DNA of 52,171 nt from Oceanicella sp. SM1341 (GCF_003448965.1 NZ_QRGC01000035.1:1-52171); one strand, 5' to 3'. Positions 16,436 to 25,454 are shown, counted from the first letter of the stretch. Notes: generated by a model not told the origin, from the sequence alone. Translations and numbers: made by a program.

Positions 16436-17413
16436 ATGAACAGAAGAACCCTGCTCGGTGTGGCCGCGCTGCTGGCCTCGGCCGCTCTGCCCTTCGCGGC
16501 GCTGGCCGAATATCCGGACCGTGACATCCGCGTGGTCGTGCCCTGGGGCGCGGGCGGCGGCACCGACGGTATCGTGCGCAAGATCACCAGCATCGCGGAA
16601 GACCAGTTCGACGGCGCCTCGATGTATGTCGAGAACATCGAGGGCGGGGTGAGCGCCACCGGCGTGGGCCAGGTGATGAGCGCCAAGGCCGACGGCTACA
16701 CCATCGGCGCGCTCACCTATGACAGCATCGTCACCGTGCCCTGGCAGGGCATGCTGCCGAGCTACAAGCTCGACAAGCTCAAGCTCATCGCCCGCATCAC
16801 CAGCGAGCCGGACGCGCTGATCGTCGACGCGAATTCCGACTACCAGTCGCTGCAGGACATCATCGACGCCGCCAAGGCCGACCCGGGCAAGGTGCGCGTG
16901 GCGGTGCAGAACCTCGGCGGGCGCGTGCACCTCACGCTGCTGCAGCTGCAGAACCTCACCGGCGCCGAGTTCAAGATCGTCTCCTACCCCGGCGGCGCCG
17001 CGCCGCAGAAGGAGGCCATCCTGTCGGACGAGGTCGACATCGCCCTCACCAGCCTCGGCGATTTCGCCAACCTGATCCAGGACGGCACGGTGCGCGGCGT
17101 GGTGGAATTCGCCAACGCCCGCAACCCCACCTACGACGTGCCCACCGCCGAGGAGGAGGGGGTGGACCTGAAGAACGGCAGCTTCATCGTGTTCGCCGCC
17201 CCGGCCAACACGCCCGAGGAGGATGTCGCGAAGATCGAGGCCGCCTACAAGGCCGCCTATGACAGCCCCGAGTTCCAGGACTGGGTGGCCGAAGTGGGTG
17301 TGACGCCGGACTGGGCGGGCTCCGACGAGGTGACCGGCTGGGCCGACGAGACCGCAACCGGCCTCTTCACCGAGATGGACGCCCTCGTCGAGAGCGGCGT
17401 GCTGTCGAAATAA
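16436..17413 (+). CDS. tctC: Tripartite tricarboxylate transporter substrate-binding protein TctC
   Basis: The protein has 325 residues. A signal peptide (MNRRTLLGVAALLASAALP and on to the A-L-A site) is followed by EYPDRDIRVVVPWGAGGGTD, the hallmark opening of Bug/TctC receptors. The conserved Asp-rich carboxylate-binding loop region is present (ADGYTIGALTYDS). It binds a small carboxylate in the periplasm and delivers it to TctAB. The ATG at 16436 has a strong ribosome binding site. A hairpin lies between this gene and tctB. The exact ligand (citrate, other dicarboxylate, aromatic acid) cannot be read. Confidence 0.93.
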   Translation: MNRRTLLGVAALLASAALPFAALAEYPDRDIRVVVPWGAGGGTDGIVRKITSIAEDQFDGASMYVENIEGGVSATGVGQVMSAKADGYTIGALTYDSIVTVPWQGMLPSYKLDKLKLIARITSEPDALIVDANSDYQSLQDIIDAAKADPGKVRVAVQNLGGRVHLTLLQLQNLTGAEFKIVSYPGGAAPQKEAILSDEVDIALTSLGDFANLIQDGTVRGVVEFANARNPTYDVPTAEEEGVDLKNGSFIVFAAPANTPEEDVAKIEAAYKAAYDSPEFQDWVAEVGVTPDWAGSDEVTGWADETATGLFTEMDALVESGVLSK

Positions 17414-17437
17414 CCCATCGGGCAGATCCGGGCGGCA

Positions 17438-17464
17438 GGGCCCCGGGGGCATACCCCCGGGCCC
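17438..17464 (+). terminator. Intra-operon hairpin after tctC
   Basis: The left arm GGGCCCCGGGGG (17438-17449) pairs with CCCCCGGGCCC (17454-17464) with one bulged base and a four-base loop. It lies 24 bases after the tctC stop and 25 before tctB. It probably raises tctC mRNA over tctBA, as receptors are needed in excess. Confidence 0.55.
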
Positions 17465-17489
17465 GGCCGCCCCACCGGGAGGACACGCG

Positions 17490-17981
17490 ATGCGCGGTTC
17501 GGGCCGTTTCCTGACGGCGGGGGTGCTGCTGCCCCTGTTTTTCCTGCTGCTCACGGTGATCTACACCGCGGCGGCCTTCGACATCCGGGCGCAATTCTCC
17601 GGTGACGGCGAGATCGGCCCGCGCACCATCCCGCTGCTCGCGGCGGTGTGCATGTACGCGGCCCTGCTCTGGGTCATCGTGCAGGAGCTGCGCAAGCCGC
17701 CCGAAGACCCCGTGGCCGACGAGGAAGCGGGCGAGGGCGGCCTGCTGCGCCCGCTCGGCGTCACCGTGGCCACGGCCGCCTACATCCTGCTCTTCGCGCC
17801 GCTGGGCTACGTGATCTCCACGCTGCTCTTCGTCGCCGCACTCTTCGCCATCTTCCAGTTCGAGACGCGGCGGCCGCTGCGCTTCGTGCTCGCCGCCGCG
17901 GGCGTGACCGCGGTGTTCTACGGGCTCTTTGCCGGCATCTTCGGGGTGCGGCTGCCCGGCCTGCTCGGAGGCCTGCTCTGA
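17490..17981 (+). CDS. tctB: Tripartite tricarboxylate transporter small membrane subunit TctB
   Basis: This is a 163-residue protein with four predicted membrane segments, the small subunit of TTT transporters. It has a first hydrophobic helix (LTAGVLLPLFFLLLTVIY), then IGPRTIPLLAAVCMYAALL, which is typical of the family. GGGAGGACACGCG precedes the ATG. Its last base is shared with the start of tctA. It works with TctA in sodium- or proton-coupled carboxylate uptake. Confidence 0.9.
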   Translation: MRGSGRFLTAGVLLPLFFLLLTVIYTAAAFDIRAQFSGDGEIGPRTIPLLAAVCMYAALLWVIVQELRKPPEDPVADEEAGEGGLLRPLGVTVATAAYILLFAPLGYVISTLLFVAALFAIFQFETRRPLRFVLAAAGVTAVFYGLFAGIFGVRLPGLLGGLL

Positions 17982-19492
17982 TGGACATGTTCCTCACCCT
18001 CTCGGGCGGTTTCGCCGCGCTGCTCGACTGGACGGTGCTCGCCTTCATGATCTCGGGCTTCCTGATCGGCACCTTCTTCGGCGCCATGCCCGGGCTCACC
18101 TCGGTGCTCGCCATCGCGCTGCTGCTGCCCATCACCTATTCCATCGACGTGGTGCCGGCGCTGGTGATGTGCTCCTCGATCTTCATGGCGGGGATGTATT
18201 CCGGCTCGATCACCGCGACGACGATCAACATCCCCGGCGCACCCTCCTCGATGATGACGGCCGTTGAGGGCAACCAGCTGATGCGCAAGGGCTTCGGGGC
18301 CAACGCCCTCGGCCATGCCGCCCTTGGCTCGATGATCGGCGGCAGCCTCGGCGCGCTGCTGCTCATGGCCTTCATGCCGGTGGCGGCCGAGATCTCGCTG
18401 CTCATCCGCACGCCGGGCAAGTTCTCGCTCGTGCTCTTCGCCCTCGCGGTGATCGTGATCGTGGACAAGGGCAACATTGCCAAGGGCATCGTCGCCACGC
18501 TGCTGGGCATCATGCTCGCCACCGTGGGCATCGACGTGCTCCAGCCCATCCCGCGGTTCAACTTCGGCACCGAGACGCTGGTGGAGGGCATCGACATCAT
18601 GCCCCTCGTCATCGGCGCCTTCGCGGTGAGCGAGGTGCTGATCCAGGCGCAGAGCTGGGACGGCGGGCTGAGCCGCACGCTGGCGAAGGCGAAGGACCTG
18701 AAGATCCTGCGGCGCGACTTCATCCCCCCGCTCTCCGAGATCCGGGCCATCGGCTTCCTCGCCTACATCCGCAGCGCCATCATCGGCTACGGCATCGGCA
18801 TCCTGCCCGGGGCGGGCGGCTCGATGGCGGCCTTCGTCTCCTACGCGGTGGCGCGCTCGGGCTCGAAGAAGCCGGAGGAATACGGCAAGGGCTCTCGCGA
18901 GGGCATCGCCGCGGCCGAGAGCGCCAACAACGCCATGTGCGGCGGCGCCTTCGTGCCCATGCTGATGTTCGGCATCCCCGGAGACCCCACCACCGCCATC
19001 GTGCTGGGCGTCCTCGTGATCAACGGGCTGCAGCCCGGGCCGCGCCTGCTGGAGAACCAGGCCGACCTGCTGGCGCCCATGCTCGCCTCGCTGTTCATCT
19101 CAGCACTGGTGCTGATCCCGCTCACGCTGTGGCTGCTGGGGCCGTATTTCGTGCGCATCGTCTCCATTCCGAAGGGGCTGCTCTACAGCTCCATCGCCGT
19201 GGTGGCGCTGGTGGGCAGCTACGTGGCCACCTACTCGGTGTTCCAGATGTTCCTCGCGCTGATCTTCGGCGTGCTGGCCTATTTCATGCGCCGGCAGAAC
19301 TACTCCACCGTGTCGCTGCTGCTGGGCTTCATCCTGGGTCCCGACCTCGAGCAATACCTGCGCCGCTCCCTGTCGCTGAACGACGGCAACCCGATGGTGT
19401 TCCTCACCAATCCCGACAGCCTGTTCTTCCTCGGGCTCACGGCGGTGGCGGTGTACCTCATCCTGTTCCGCAGGCCGCGCCGCACCGCCTGA
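17981..19492 (+). CDS. tctA: Tripartite tricarboxylate transporter large membrane subunit TctA
   Basis: The large subunit has 503 residues and about 11-12 membrane segments. The N-terminal part carries GTFFGAMPGLTSVLAIALLL and, later, GIGILPGAGGSMAAFVSYA; these two related loops are the repeated family motif. The start overlaps the tctB stop (TGATG), so translation is coupled. It forms the transport channel for the carboxylate bound by TctC. A strong bidirectional terminator follows. Confidence 0.94.
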   Translation: MDMFLTLSGGFAALLDWTVLAFMISGFLIGTFFGAMPGLTSVLAIALLLPITYSIDVVPALVMCSSIFMAGMYSGSITATTINIPGAPSSMMTAVEGNQLMRKGFGANALGHAALGSMIGGSLGALLLMAFMPVAAEISLLIRTPGKFSLVLFALAVIVIVDKGNIAKGIVATLLGIMLATVGIDVLQPIPRFNFGTETLVEGIDIMPLVIGAFAVSEVLIQAQSWDGGLSRTLAKAKDLKILRRDFIPPLSEIRAIGFLAYIRSAIIGYGIGILPGAGGSMAAFVSYAVARSGSKKPEEYGKGSREGIAAAESANNAMCGGAFVPMLMFGIPGDPTTAIVLGVLVINGLQPGPRLLENQADLLAPMLASLFISALVLIPLTLWLLGPYFVRIVSIPKGLLYSSIAVVALVGSYVATYSVFQMFLALIFGVLAYFMRRQNYSTVSLLLGFILGPDLEQYLRRSLSLNDGNPMVFLTNPDSLFFLGLTAVAVYLILFRRPRRTA

Positions 19493-19515
19493 CGCGCGCG
19501 CAGGCCGGAGATGAA

Positions 19516-19547
19516 AAACCCCCGCCGGAGCGCTCCGGCGGGGGTTT
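19516..19547. terminator. Bidirectional intrinsic terminator
   Basis: A perfect 32-base palindrome with 16-base arms starts with AAACCCCCGCCGGAGC and ends in its reverse complement, with a T run on either strand. It sits between the convergent tctA gene and the ThDP enzyme gene and should stop transcription from both sides. Confidence 0.92.
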
Positions 19548-19570
19548 GCGCTTTCGCGGTGGCGGGAGGC

Positions 19571-21211
19571 TCACTCCAGCAGCAGCCGGGGGCCGAGCGC
19601 CTTCGGGTCGGTCTTGAGGTGCAGGATGGCGGGCACGCCGGCGGCACGGGCCTCGGCAAATGCGGCGGGGAAGTCGGCGTCGCGGGTCACGGTGGCGCCG
19701 AAGCCGCCGTAGGCGCGGGCGAGGGCGGCGAAATCCGGGTTGCGCATCGCGGTGCCGGAGGGGCGGCCGGGGTAGTTGCGCTGCTGGTGCATGCGGATGG
19801 TGCCGTACATGCCGTTGTCGCACAGCAGCACCACCACGTTGGCGCCGTATTCGCAGGCGGTGCCGAACTCCTGGCTCACCATCTGGAAGCAGCCGTCGCC
19901 GGCGAGGCAGATCGCCTCGCGCTCCGGCTGCTGCAGCTTCGCGGCGATGGCCGCCGGCAGCCCGTAGCCCATCGAGCCGGATGTGGGCGCCAGCTGGCTG
20001 CGCCAGCCGCGGTAGCGGTAGTAGCGGTGCAGCCAGGCCGAGTAGTTGCCGGCACCGTTGGTGAGCACCGCGTCATCGGGGAGCACATCGTTCAGATGTG
20101 CGATCACCTGCTCCATCTTCAGCGCGCCGGGGGTCTCGAAGGGTTGCTGCCAGGCCTCGTAGGCGGCGCGCGCGTCCGTGAGCCAGGCACCGCCCTCGCG
20201 CGGGCGGGCCGCGGCGGCGAGCTGTTCGGTGAAGGGGCCGGGGCGGGCGGTGACCGCGAGCTCGGGGAAATACACCCGGCCGATCTCGTCGGGGTCGGAA
20301 TGCACGTGCAGCAGCGCCTGCCGGGGCAGGGGCGGCTCGAGCAGCGTGTAGCCGGAGGTGGTCATCTCGCCCAGCCGGGCGCCGAGGGCGAGCACCACGT
20401 CCGCCTCGCGCACCCGCTGCGCCAGCGCGGGGTTGATGCCGATTCCGATGTCGCCGACGTAGTTCGGGTGGCGGTTGTCGAGGTAGTCCTGGCAGCGGAA
20501 GGAGGCGCCGACGGGCAGGCCCATCGTGTCGGCAAACCGCCCCAGTGCCTGCGCGGCAGCACCCGACCAGCCGCCGCCACCCACGATCACCAGCGGGCGT
20601 TCGGCGGTGGCGAGGCGGTCGACCACCGCGGCGACATCCGCCTCCGCCGCGCGGCCGGAGGTGAGGGTGGCGGGCGGCAGCGCGGAGCCCTCCGCCGGGC
20701 CGGAGAGCATGTCCTCGGGCAGGGCGAGCACCACCGGGCCGGGGCGGCCGTTCTGCGCCACGTGGAAGGCATGGCTCACGTATTCGGGGATGCGGTCGGC
20801 GCGGTCGATCTCGGCCACCCATTTCGCCAGCGGGCCGAACATGGCGCGGTAGTCGACCTCCTGGAAGGCCTCGCGGTCGCGCTGGTCGCTGGCCACCTGG
20901 CCGACAAAGAGCACCATGGGCGTGCTGTCCTGGAAGGCGACATGCACGCCCGAGCTCGCGTTGGTCGCACCCGGCCCGCGGGTGACGAAGGCCACGCCGG
21001 GCTTGCCGGTGAGCTTGCCGGTGGCCTCCGCCATCATCGCGGCCCCGCCTTCCTGGCGGGCGACCACGGTGCGGATGCCGCTGTCATGCAGCCCGTCGAG
21101 GGCGGCGAGAAAGCTCTCGCCGGGGATGCAGAAAACCCGCTCAACCCCCTGCGCGGCCAGGCATTCCACCAGAAGACGGCCGCCATGCACGGCGGTCTGG
21201 TTGTCCTTCAT
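19571..21211 (-). CDS. Thiamine diphosphate-dependent enzyme (acetolactate synthase-like)
   Basis: The protein has 546 residues in the three-domain arrangement of acetolactate synthase / carboligase / decarboxylase enzymes. The PYR domain carries the catalytic Glu54 in the RQEGGA motif, then FVTRGPGATNASSGVHVAFQ. A central FAD/transhydrogenase-like domain (PLVIVGGGGWSG) follows. The PP domain binds ThDP-Mg through GDGCFQM to LLCDN near residues 430-455. Enzymes of this group join or decarboxylate 2-oxo acids. It lies in an operon behind the GntR regulator, 36 bases away, and opposite a beta-hydroxyacid dehydrogenase. That pairing resembles glyoxylate carboligase with tartronate semialdehyde reductase, but the substrate is unproven. 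Confidence 0.88.
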   Translation of the reverse strand: MKDNQTAVHGGRLLVECLAAQGVERVFCIPGESFLAALDGLHDSGIRTVVARQEGGAAMMAEATGKLTGKPGVAFVTRGPGATNASSGVHVAFQDSTPMVLFVGQVASDQRDREAFQEVDYRAMFGPLAKWVAEIDRADRIPEYVSHAFHVAQNGRPGPVVLALPEDMLSGPAEGSALPPATLTSGRAAEADVAAVVDRLATAERPLVIVGGGGWSGAAAQALGRFADTMGLPVGASFRCQDYLDNRHPNYVGDIGIGINPALAQRVREADVVLALGARLGEMTTSGYTLLEPPLPRQALLHVHSDPDEIGRVYFPELAVTARPGPFTEQLAAAARPREGGAWLTDARAAYEAWQQPFETPGALKMEQVIAHLNDVLPDDAVLTNGAGNYSAWLHRYYRYRGWRSQLAPTSGSMGYGLPAAIAAKLQQPEREAICLAGDGCFQMVSQEFGTACEYGANVVVLLCDNGMYGTIRMHQQRNYPGRPSGTAMRNPDFAALARAYGGFGATVTRDADFPAAFAEARAAGVPAILHLKTDPKALGPRLLLE

Positions 21212-21247
21212 CGTCGTCTCTCCCTTGGACTCGGGCGCGTGTCGCGC

Positions 21248-21991
21248 TCAGAGGAAATCCTCGCGCGCGGCCAGCCGGTCGGCGGCGCGCTCGAAGCGGG
21301 TGCGCGTGGCGAGGCGGGCTGCCTCCGCGTCGCCCGCCTCCAGCGCCTCCACCACCGCGCGGTGCTCCTCGATGATCGCCGGCCCGAACTCGGAGGCGGC
21401 GGCGTTCTTGAGGAAGGCCGAGCGCAGGTTGTTCTGGATGTTCGTCTCGATCATCGCGGTGACCTCGACGTAGTAATCATTGCCCGAGGCCTCGGCGATG
21501 CGGCGGTAGAGCAGCAGCTCGCTGTCCACCCGCAGCTCGAGCGCGGCCTTGGGGCCGAGCAGGTCGGCGGCCTCCACCTCGGCGAAGACCTGGCGGATGC
21601 CGGCCATCTGCTCGGCCGAGCGGGTGCCGGCCGCGAGCGCGCTCGCCCCCGCCTGCACCCCGGTGCGCAGCTGGAGCAGCTGCACGATGCGCTTGCGCTT
21701 CTCGAAGCAGGCCGGGCTGATGCGGAAGGAGGATTTCTGCGCCGGATCGGCGATGAACGCCCCCACGCCGCGGCGCGATTCCACGATGCCGTCGTAGCGC
21801 AGCAGCGAGATCGCCTCGCGCACCACGGTGCGCGCCACGCCGAAGCGCTTGGAGAGCTCGGCCTCGGTGGGCAGGCGGTCGCCGGTTTGCAGCTGGCGGT
21901 TCTCGATCGCGTCGATGATCGAGGTCGCCACCTCGTCGGGCAGGCGGCGGGGGCGGTCGATGCGGGCAAAGAGCGATGCGGCGTCAGACAT
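21248..21991 (-). CDS. GntR family regulator, FCD subfamily
   Basis: The protein has 247 residues. The winged helix-turn-helix covers about residues 18-82 (RLPTEAELSKRFGVARTVVR, then EAISLLRYDGIVESRRGVGAF), and an all-helical FCD ligand-binding domain covers about 95-240. FCD proteins sense small carboxylates and bind sites of the form TNGTNNNACNA. Exactly such a site lies upstream at 22086-22104. The ATG at 21991 follows GAGGGGACCTGGA; a GTG five codons earlier is less likely. It probably represses its own operon with the ThDP gene and the divergent dehydrogenase/TRAP operon. Confidence 0.93.
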   Translation of the reverse strand: MSDAASLFARIDRPRRLPDEVATSIIDAIENRQLQTGDRLPTEAELSKRFGVARTVVREAISLLRYDGIVESRRGVGAFIADPAQKSSFRISPACFEKRKRIVQLLQLRTGVQAGASALAAGTRSAEQMAGIRQVFAEVEAADLLGPKAALELRVDSELLLYRRIAEASGNDYYVEVTAMIETNIQNNLRSAFLKNAAASEFGPAIIEEHRAVVEALEAGDAEAARLATRTRFERAADRLAAREDFL

Positions 21992-22085
21992 TCCAGGTCC
22001 CCTCACGTGTTGCGTTGCATCAAGGCTGCTTGCGGTGCGTCAAGTCTACGGCCTGCCGGCGCGCTTGCAAACCAATATCAGCAAA

Positions 22086-22104
22086 CATGTTGTCAGACAA
22101 CATG
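22086..22104. promoter_or_regulatory. Perfect palindrome, predicted GntR/FCD operator
   Basis: CATGTTGTC and GACAACATG flank a single central A, giving a perfect 19-base palindrome. Its core TTGTCAGACAA matches the FadR-subfamily operator pattern TNGTNNNACNA. It lies 94 bases upstream of the GntR start and 35 bases upstream of the dehydrogenase start, so one site could control both divergent operons. Confidence 0.82.
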
Positions 22105-22139
22105 ACATATGCATACAGTCACGCCGAAAGGGAGGAACC

Positions 22140-23042
22140 ATGATTCACGAAACGATCGGGCTCATCGGACTGGGCGGCATGGGGCAGGGGCTGGCGAAGA
22201 ACCTGCTGCTGAAGGGCGCGAAGCTGCTGGTGGCGGACCTCGACCCGGCGAAGGTGGCGGTGGCCACCGGCCGCGGCGCCGAGGAGTGCGCCGACCCCGC
22301 CGAGATGGCCGCGCGCGTCGACGTGCTCGCGGTCTGCGTCACCACGGCGGAGGCGGAACAGTCCATCATGCTGGGCAAGGGCGGGGCGCTCGCCGCCATG
22401 CGCCCGGGCTCGGTGTTCATCGACCATACCACCGTCTCGGCCGAGCACGTGGACCTGATGCGCGCCGCCTGCGAGGAGGCCGGCATCGCCTATGCCGAGG
22501 CCCCGATGACCCGCACCCCCGCCCATGCCGACCGCGGCGAGGTGAACGTGCTCTTCGGCGGCGAGGAGGCCCTGATGGAGCGCCTGCGCCCGGTGTTCGA
22601 CGCCTATGCCGAGAACATCTTCCACGTCGGCCCCGCGGGCCATGCCATCCGCCTCAAGCTCATCCACAACTACATCGCCTTCGCCAATGTCGCCTCCTTC
22701 TGCGAGGGCTTCGCGCTGGCGGCGAAGGAGGGGCTCGACATGACCAAGGTGATCGGGATCATCTCCGCCGCGGGTGGCAAGTCGGGCATGATGGACCTGT
22801 ACGGCGAGCTCACCCTGCGGCGCGATTTCACGCCCCACATGTCGCTCTCCAACGCCCAGAAGGACGTGCGCTACTACGCCGAGTGGCTGGAGCGCGCGGG
22901 CCTGCCCGGCTTCATGGCCCAGTCCGTCCACCAGACCTACGCGCTCGCGGCCATCATGGGCCACGGGGGCGAGGGCTGCACCGCCGTCATCAAGGCCTAC
23001 GAGGAGCTCTCGGGCGTCACCGCACGCCTGCCGGAGGGCTGA
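22140..23042 (+). CDS. NAD(P)-dependent beta-hydroxyacid dehydrogenase (HIBADH/GlxR family)
   Basis: This 300-residue protein has an N-terminal Rossmann motif GLIGLGGMG (7-15) and a helical C-terminal domain with the catalytic lysine in LKLIHNYIAF near residue 172. The usual substrate loop with GG-x-x-GA is replaced by EAPMTRTPAHADRGEVNVLF, so this is a divergent branch of the 3-hydroxyisobutyrate / tartronate-semialdehyde reductase family. It is preceded by GGGAGGAACC. It is the first gene of the operon leading to the TRAP transporter and shares an operator with the ThDP gene. It may reduce the aldehyde acid made by that enzyme. Confidence 0.9.
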   Translation: MIHETIGLIGLGGMGQGLAKNLLLKGAKLLVADLDPAKVAVATGRGAEECADPAEMAARVDVLAVCVTTAEAEQSIMLGKGGALAAMRPGSVFIDHTTVSAEHVDLMRAACEEAGIAYAEAPMTRTPAHADRGEVNVLFGGEEALMERLRPVFDAYAENIFHVGPAGHAIRLKLIHNYIAFANVASFCEGFALAAKEGLDMTKVIGIISAAGGKSGMMDLYGELTLRRDFTPHMSLSNAQKDVRYYAEWLERAGLPGFMAQSVHQTYALAAIMGHGGEGCTAVIKAYEELSGVTARLPEG

Positions 23043-23128
23043 CCGCAGACCGGCCCCGGGCGCCGCCGGAGGACAAGCGCGCCCGACCCACATGAAAACC
23101 TGCAAAGCAGGACCCCAGGGAGGAAAAC

Positions 23129-24100
23129 ATGCTCAGAACCCTTCTCGCGTCAGGCATGGCCTGCGCGCTGCTCGGCCTGCCGGCCGCGGCCGCCGACATC
23201 ACGCTGCGCCTCGCGCATTTCGCCGCCGAGAGCCACCCGGCCCAGGCCGCGGCCGAACAGTTCGCCGCCCGGGTGGAGGAGCGCACCGGCGGCGCCATCG
23301 CGGTCGAGCTCTACCCGGCCAACGAGCTCGGCTCGCCGCCCGAGCAGCTCGAGCAGACCATCGTCGGCGCCATCGACATGAACCTGCCCACGCAAGGCGG
23401 CCTCGACAAGTACGAGAAGGCCTTCGGCACGGTGATGACCCCCTTCGCCTTCGCCGATTACGACCAGGCGCACGCGGTGCTCGACGGCCCGTTCTTCGAC
23501 TGGGTGGCCCCGAAGCTGGAGGACCAGGGCCTCGTGATGCTCTCGAGCTGGGAATACGGCTTTCGCAACATCACCAACTCGCAGCATGCCATCAACACGC
23601 CCGAGGACGTGAAGGGGCTGAAGCTGCGCACGCCGCCCGAGCTGCAGATCGTCGCCGCCCTCGAGGGGCTCGGCGCCACCACCACCCAGATCGCCTTCCC
23701 CGAGCTGCCCAACGCACTCAACCAGGGCGTGGTCGACGGCCAGGAAAACCCGATCGGGGTGATCTACCACTTCAAGCTCAACGACTTCCAGGAGCACCTC
23801 GCCCTCACCCGGCACGTCTACAATTCGATGGTTCATGTCATCAACAAGGACGTGTTCGACAGCCTCACGCCCGAGCAGCAGACCATCCTGCGCGAGGAGA
23901 GCATCGCCGCAGGCAAGATGATGCGCGAAGCCGTGGTGGCCGAGGAGGAGCAGAACATCGCCGACCTCGAGGCCGCCGGCATGAAGGTCACCCGCCCCGA
24001 CCTCGCGCCCTTCGTGGCGATGATGGGCCCGGCGCGCGCCCGGGTGGCGGAGTACACCGGCCAGGAGAACATGGACACGTTCCTGAGCTTCCTCGACTGA
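23129..24100 (+). CDS. dctP: TRAP transporter substrate-binding protein DctP
   Basis: A 323-residue periplasmic TRAP receptor. The signal peptide of about 22 residues ends in PAAAA before DITLRLAHFAAESHPAQ. The stretch GGAIAVELYPANELG and the region around LKLRTPPELQ, with the ligand-binding Arg, are typical of DctP/SiaP-type proteins that bind a carboxylate. GGGAGGAAAAC precedes the ATG. A strong hairpin separates it from dctM. Confidence 0.93.
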   Translation: MLRTLLASGMACALLGLPAAAADITLRLAHFAAESHPAQAAAEQFAARVEERTGGAIAVELYPANELGSPPEQLEQTIVGAIDMNLPTQGGLDKYEKAFGTVMTPFAFADYDQAHAVLDGPFFDWVAPKLEDQGLVMLSSWEYGFRNITNSQHAINTPEDVKGLKLRTPPELQIVAALEGLGATTTQIAFPELPNALNQGVVDGQENPIGVIYHFKLNDFQEHLALTRHVYNSMVHVINKDVFDSLTPEQQTILREESIAAGKMMREAVVAEEEQNIADLEAAGMKVTRPDLAPFVAMMGPARARVAEYTGQENMDTFLSFLD

Positions 24101-24112
24101 CCTCGTTCACGA

Positions 24113-24143
24113 GGGGTCGCGCGCGCAGCCGCTGCGCGACCCC
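24113..24143 (+). terminator. Intra-operon hairpin after dctP
   Basis: Perfect 10-base arms (GGGGTCGCGC and GCGCGACCCC) enclose an 11-base loop between dctP and dctM. There is only a two-base T run after it, so it probably stabilises dctP mRNA or attenuates rather than ends transcription. Confidence 0.6.
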
Positions 24144-24164
24144 CTTCCGGAGCCGCGACCCGCC

Positions 24165-25454
24165 ATGCTCACCTTCGTCATTCTCGCCGTCCTGCTTGTG
24201 TTCATCGTGCTCGGCCTGCCGATCGCGGTGGCGCTGGGGCTCACCGCCGTGGGCTTCTACGTGTTCCAGGGCGATACCCGCATCCTCGCCATGCTGCCGC
24301 AGCGCATGTTCTCGGCCACCACCGGCTTCACGCTGCTGGCCATTCCCTTCTTCATCCTCGCCGGAAACCTGATGAACACCGGCGGCATCACCGAGCGCAT
24401 CTTCCGCTTCGCCGATGCCTGCGTGGGCCATATCCGCGGCGGGCTGGGGCAGGTGAACGTGCTGGCCTCGCTGCTGTTCTCCGGCATGTCGGGTGCCGCG
24501 GTGGCCGATGCGGCCGGGCTGGGGCAGGTCGAGCTCAAGGCCATGGCCGACAAGGGCTATGACCCGGATTTCTCCGCCGCCATCACCGCCGCCTCCTCCA
24601 CCATCGGGCCGGTGTTCCCGCCCTCGATCCCCTTCGTGCTCTACTCCTCGCTCACCGGGGTCTCGGTGGCCAAGCTGTTCCTCGCCGGCGTGGTGCCGGG
24701 GCTGCTGATGGCGCTCGCACTCATGGTCGCGGTCTGGGTGATGGCGCGGCTGCATGCCATGCCGCGCTACGACCACATCCAGTGGCGCGGCATCTGGGAG
24801 GGGTTCCGCGAGTCCTTCCTGTCGCTGCTCACGCCGGTGATCATCATCTACGGCATCTTCAGCGGCTACTTCACCCCCACCGAGGCCGGCGTGGTGGCGA
24901 GCGCCTACGCGCTGTTCCTCTCCATGGTGGTCTACCGCGAGATCCGGCCCTCCGAGCTGCCCGGCATCCTGTGGGAGACCCTGCGCCACACCATCCGGGT
25001 GATGTTCGTGATCGCGGCGGCTGGCTTCTTCGGCTGGCTTCTGGTGCACCAGCACGTGCCCAACAAGCTCGTGGCCTCCATGCTGGGCTTCTCCGACAAC
25101 CCGGCCATCATCCTCGCCATCGTGGTGGCGGTGCTGCTGGTGCTGGGCATGTTCCTCGAGGGCATCGCGGTGATCGTGCTCACCGTGCCGCTGTTCATGC
25201 CGGTGGTGGCCCAGGTGGGTGTCGACCCCGTGCAGTTCGGCGTGATCATGATCATGTGCTCGATGGTGGGGCTGCTCACGCCGCCCGTGGGCATGGTGCT
25301 CTTCGCCGTCTCCTCGATCTCGAACCTTACCGTGGGGCGGCTGAGCCGCGCGCTCACCCCCTACCTGATCGGCCTGTGCGTGGTGCTGCTGATGGTGGTG
25401 GCCATCCCGGCCGTCTCCACCTGGCTGCCCTATCTCATGCTGGGAGAAAACTGA
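24165..25454 (+). CDS. dctM: TRAP transporter large permease DctM
   Basis: The large membrane subunit has 429 residues and about 12 membrane segments, of the ion-transporter superfamily. Typical stretches are GFTLLAIPFFILAGNLMNTG, SGAAVADAAGLG and LLTPPVGMVLFAVSSISNL. It forms the sodium-coupled channel of the TRAP system. It follows dctP directly and overlaps dctQ by one base (TGATG). In most operons the small subunit lies between P and M, so the order P-M-Q is the less common one. Confidence 0.94.
   Translation: MLTFVILAVLLVFIVLGLPIAVALGLTAVGFYVFQGDTRILAMLPQRMFSATTGFTLLAIPFFILAGNLMNTGGITERIFRFADACVGHIRGGLGQVNVLASLLFSGMSGAAVADAAGLGQVELKAMADKGYDPDFSAAITAASSTIGPVFPPSIPFVLYSSLTGVSVAKLFLAGVVPGLLMALALMVAVWVMARLHAMPRYDHIQWRGIWEGFRESFLSLLTPVIIIYGIFSGYFTPTEAGVVASAYALFLSMVVYREIRPSELPGILWETLRHTIRVMFVIAAAGFFGWLLVHQHVPNKLVASMLGFSDNPAIILAIVVAVLLVLGMFLEGIAVIVLTVPLFMPVVAQVGVDPVQFGVIMIMCSMVGLLTPPVGMVLFAVSSISNLTVGRLSRALTPYLIGLCVVLLMVVAIPAVSTWLPYLMLGEN

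Noticed and set aside
19511-22105. Open frame of about 860 codons on the plus strand across the ThDP and GntR genes
   Set aside because: It runs through the tctA terminator and is antisense to two well-supported genes; the protein is low-complexity Gly/Arg/Ala.
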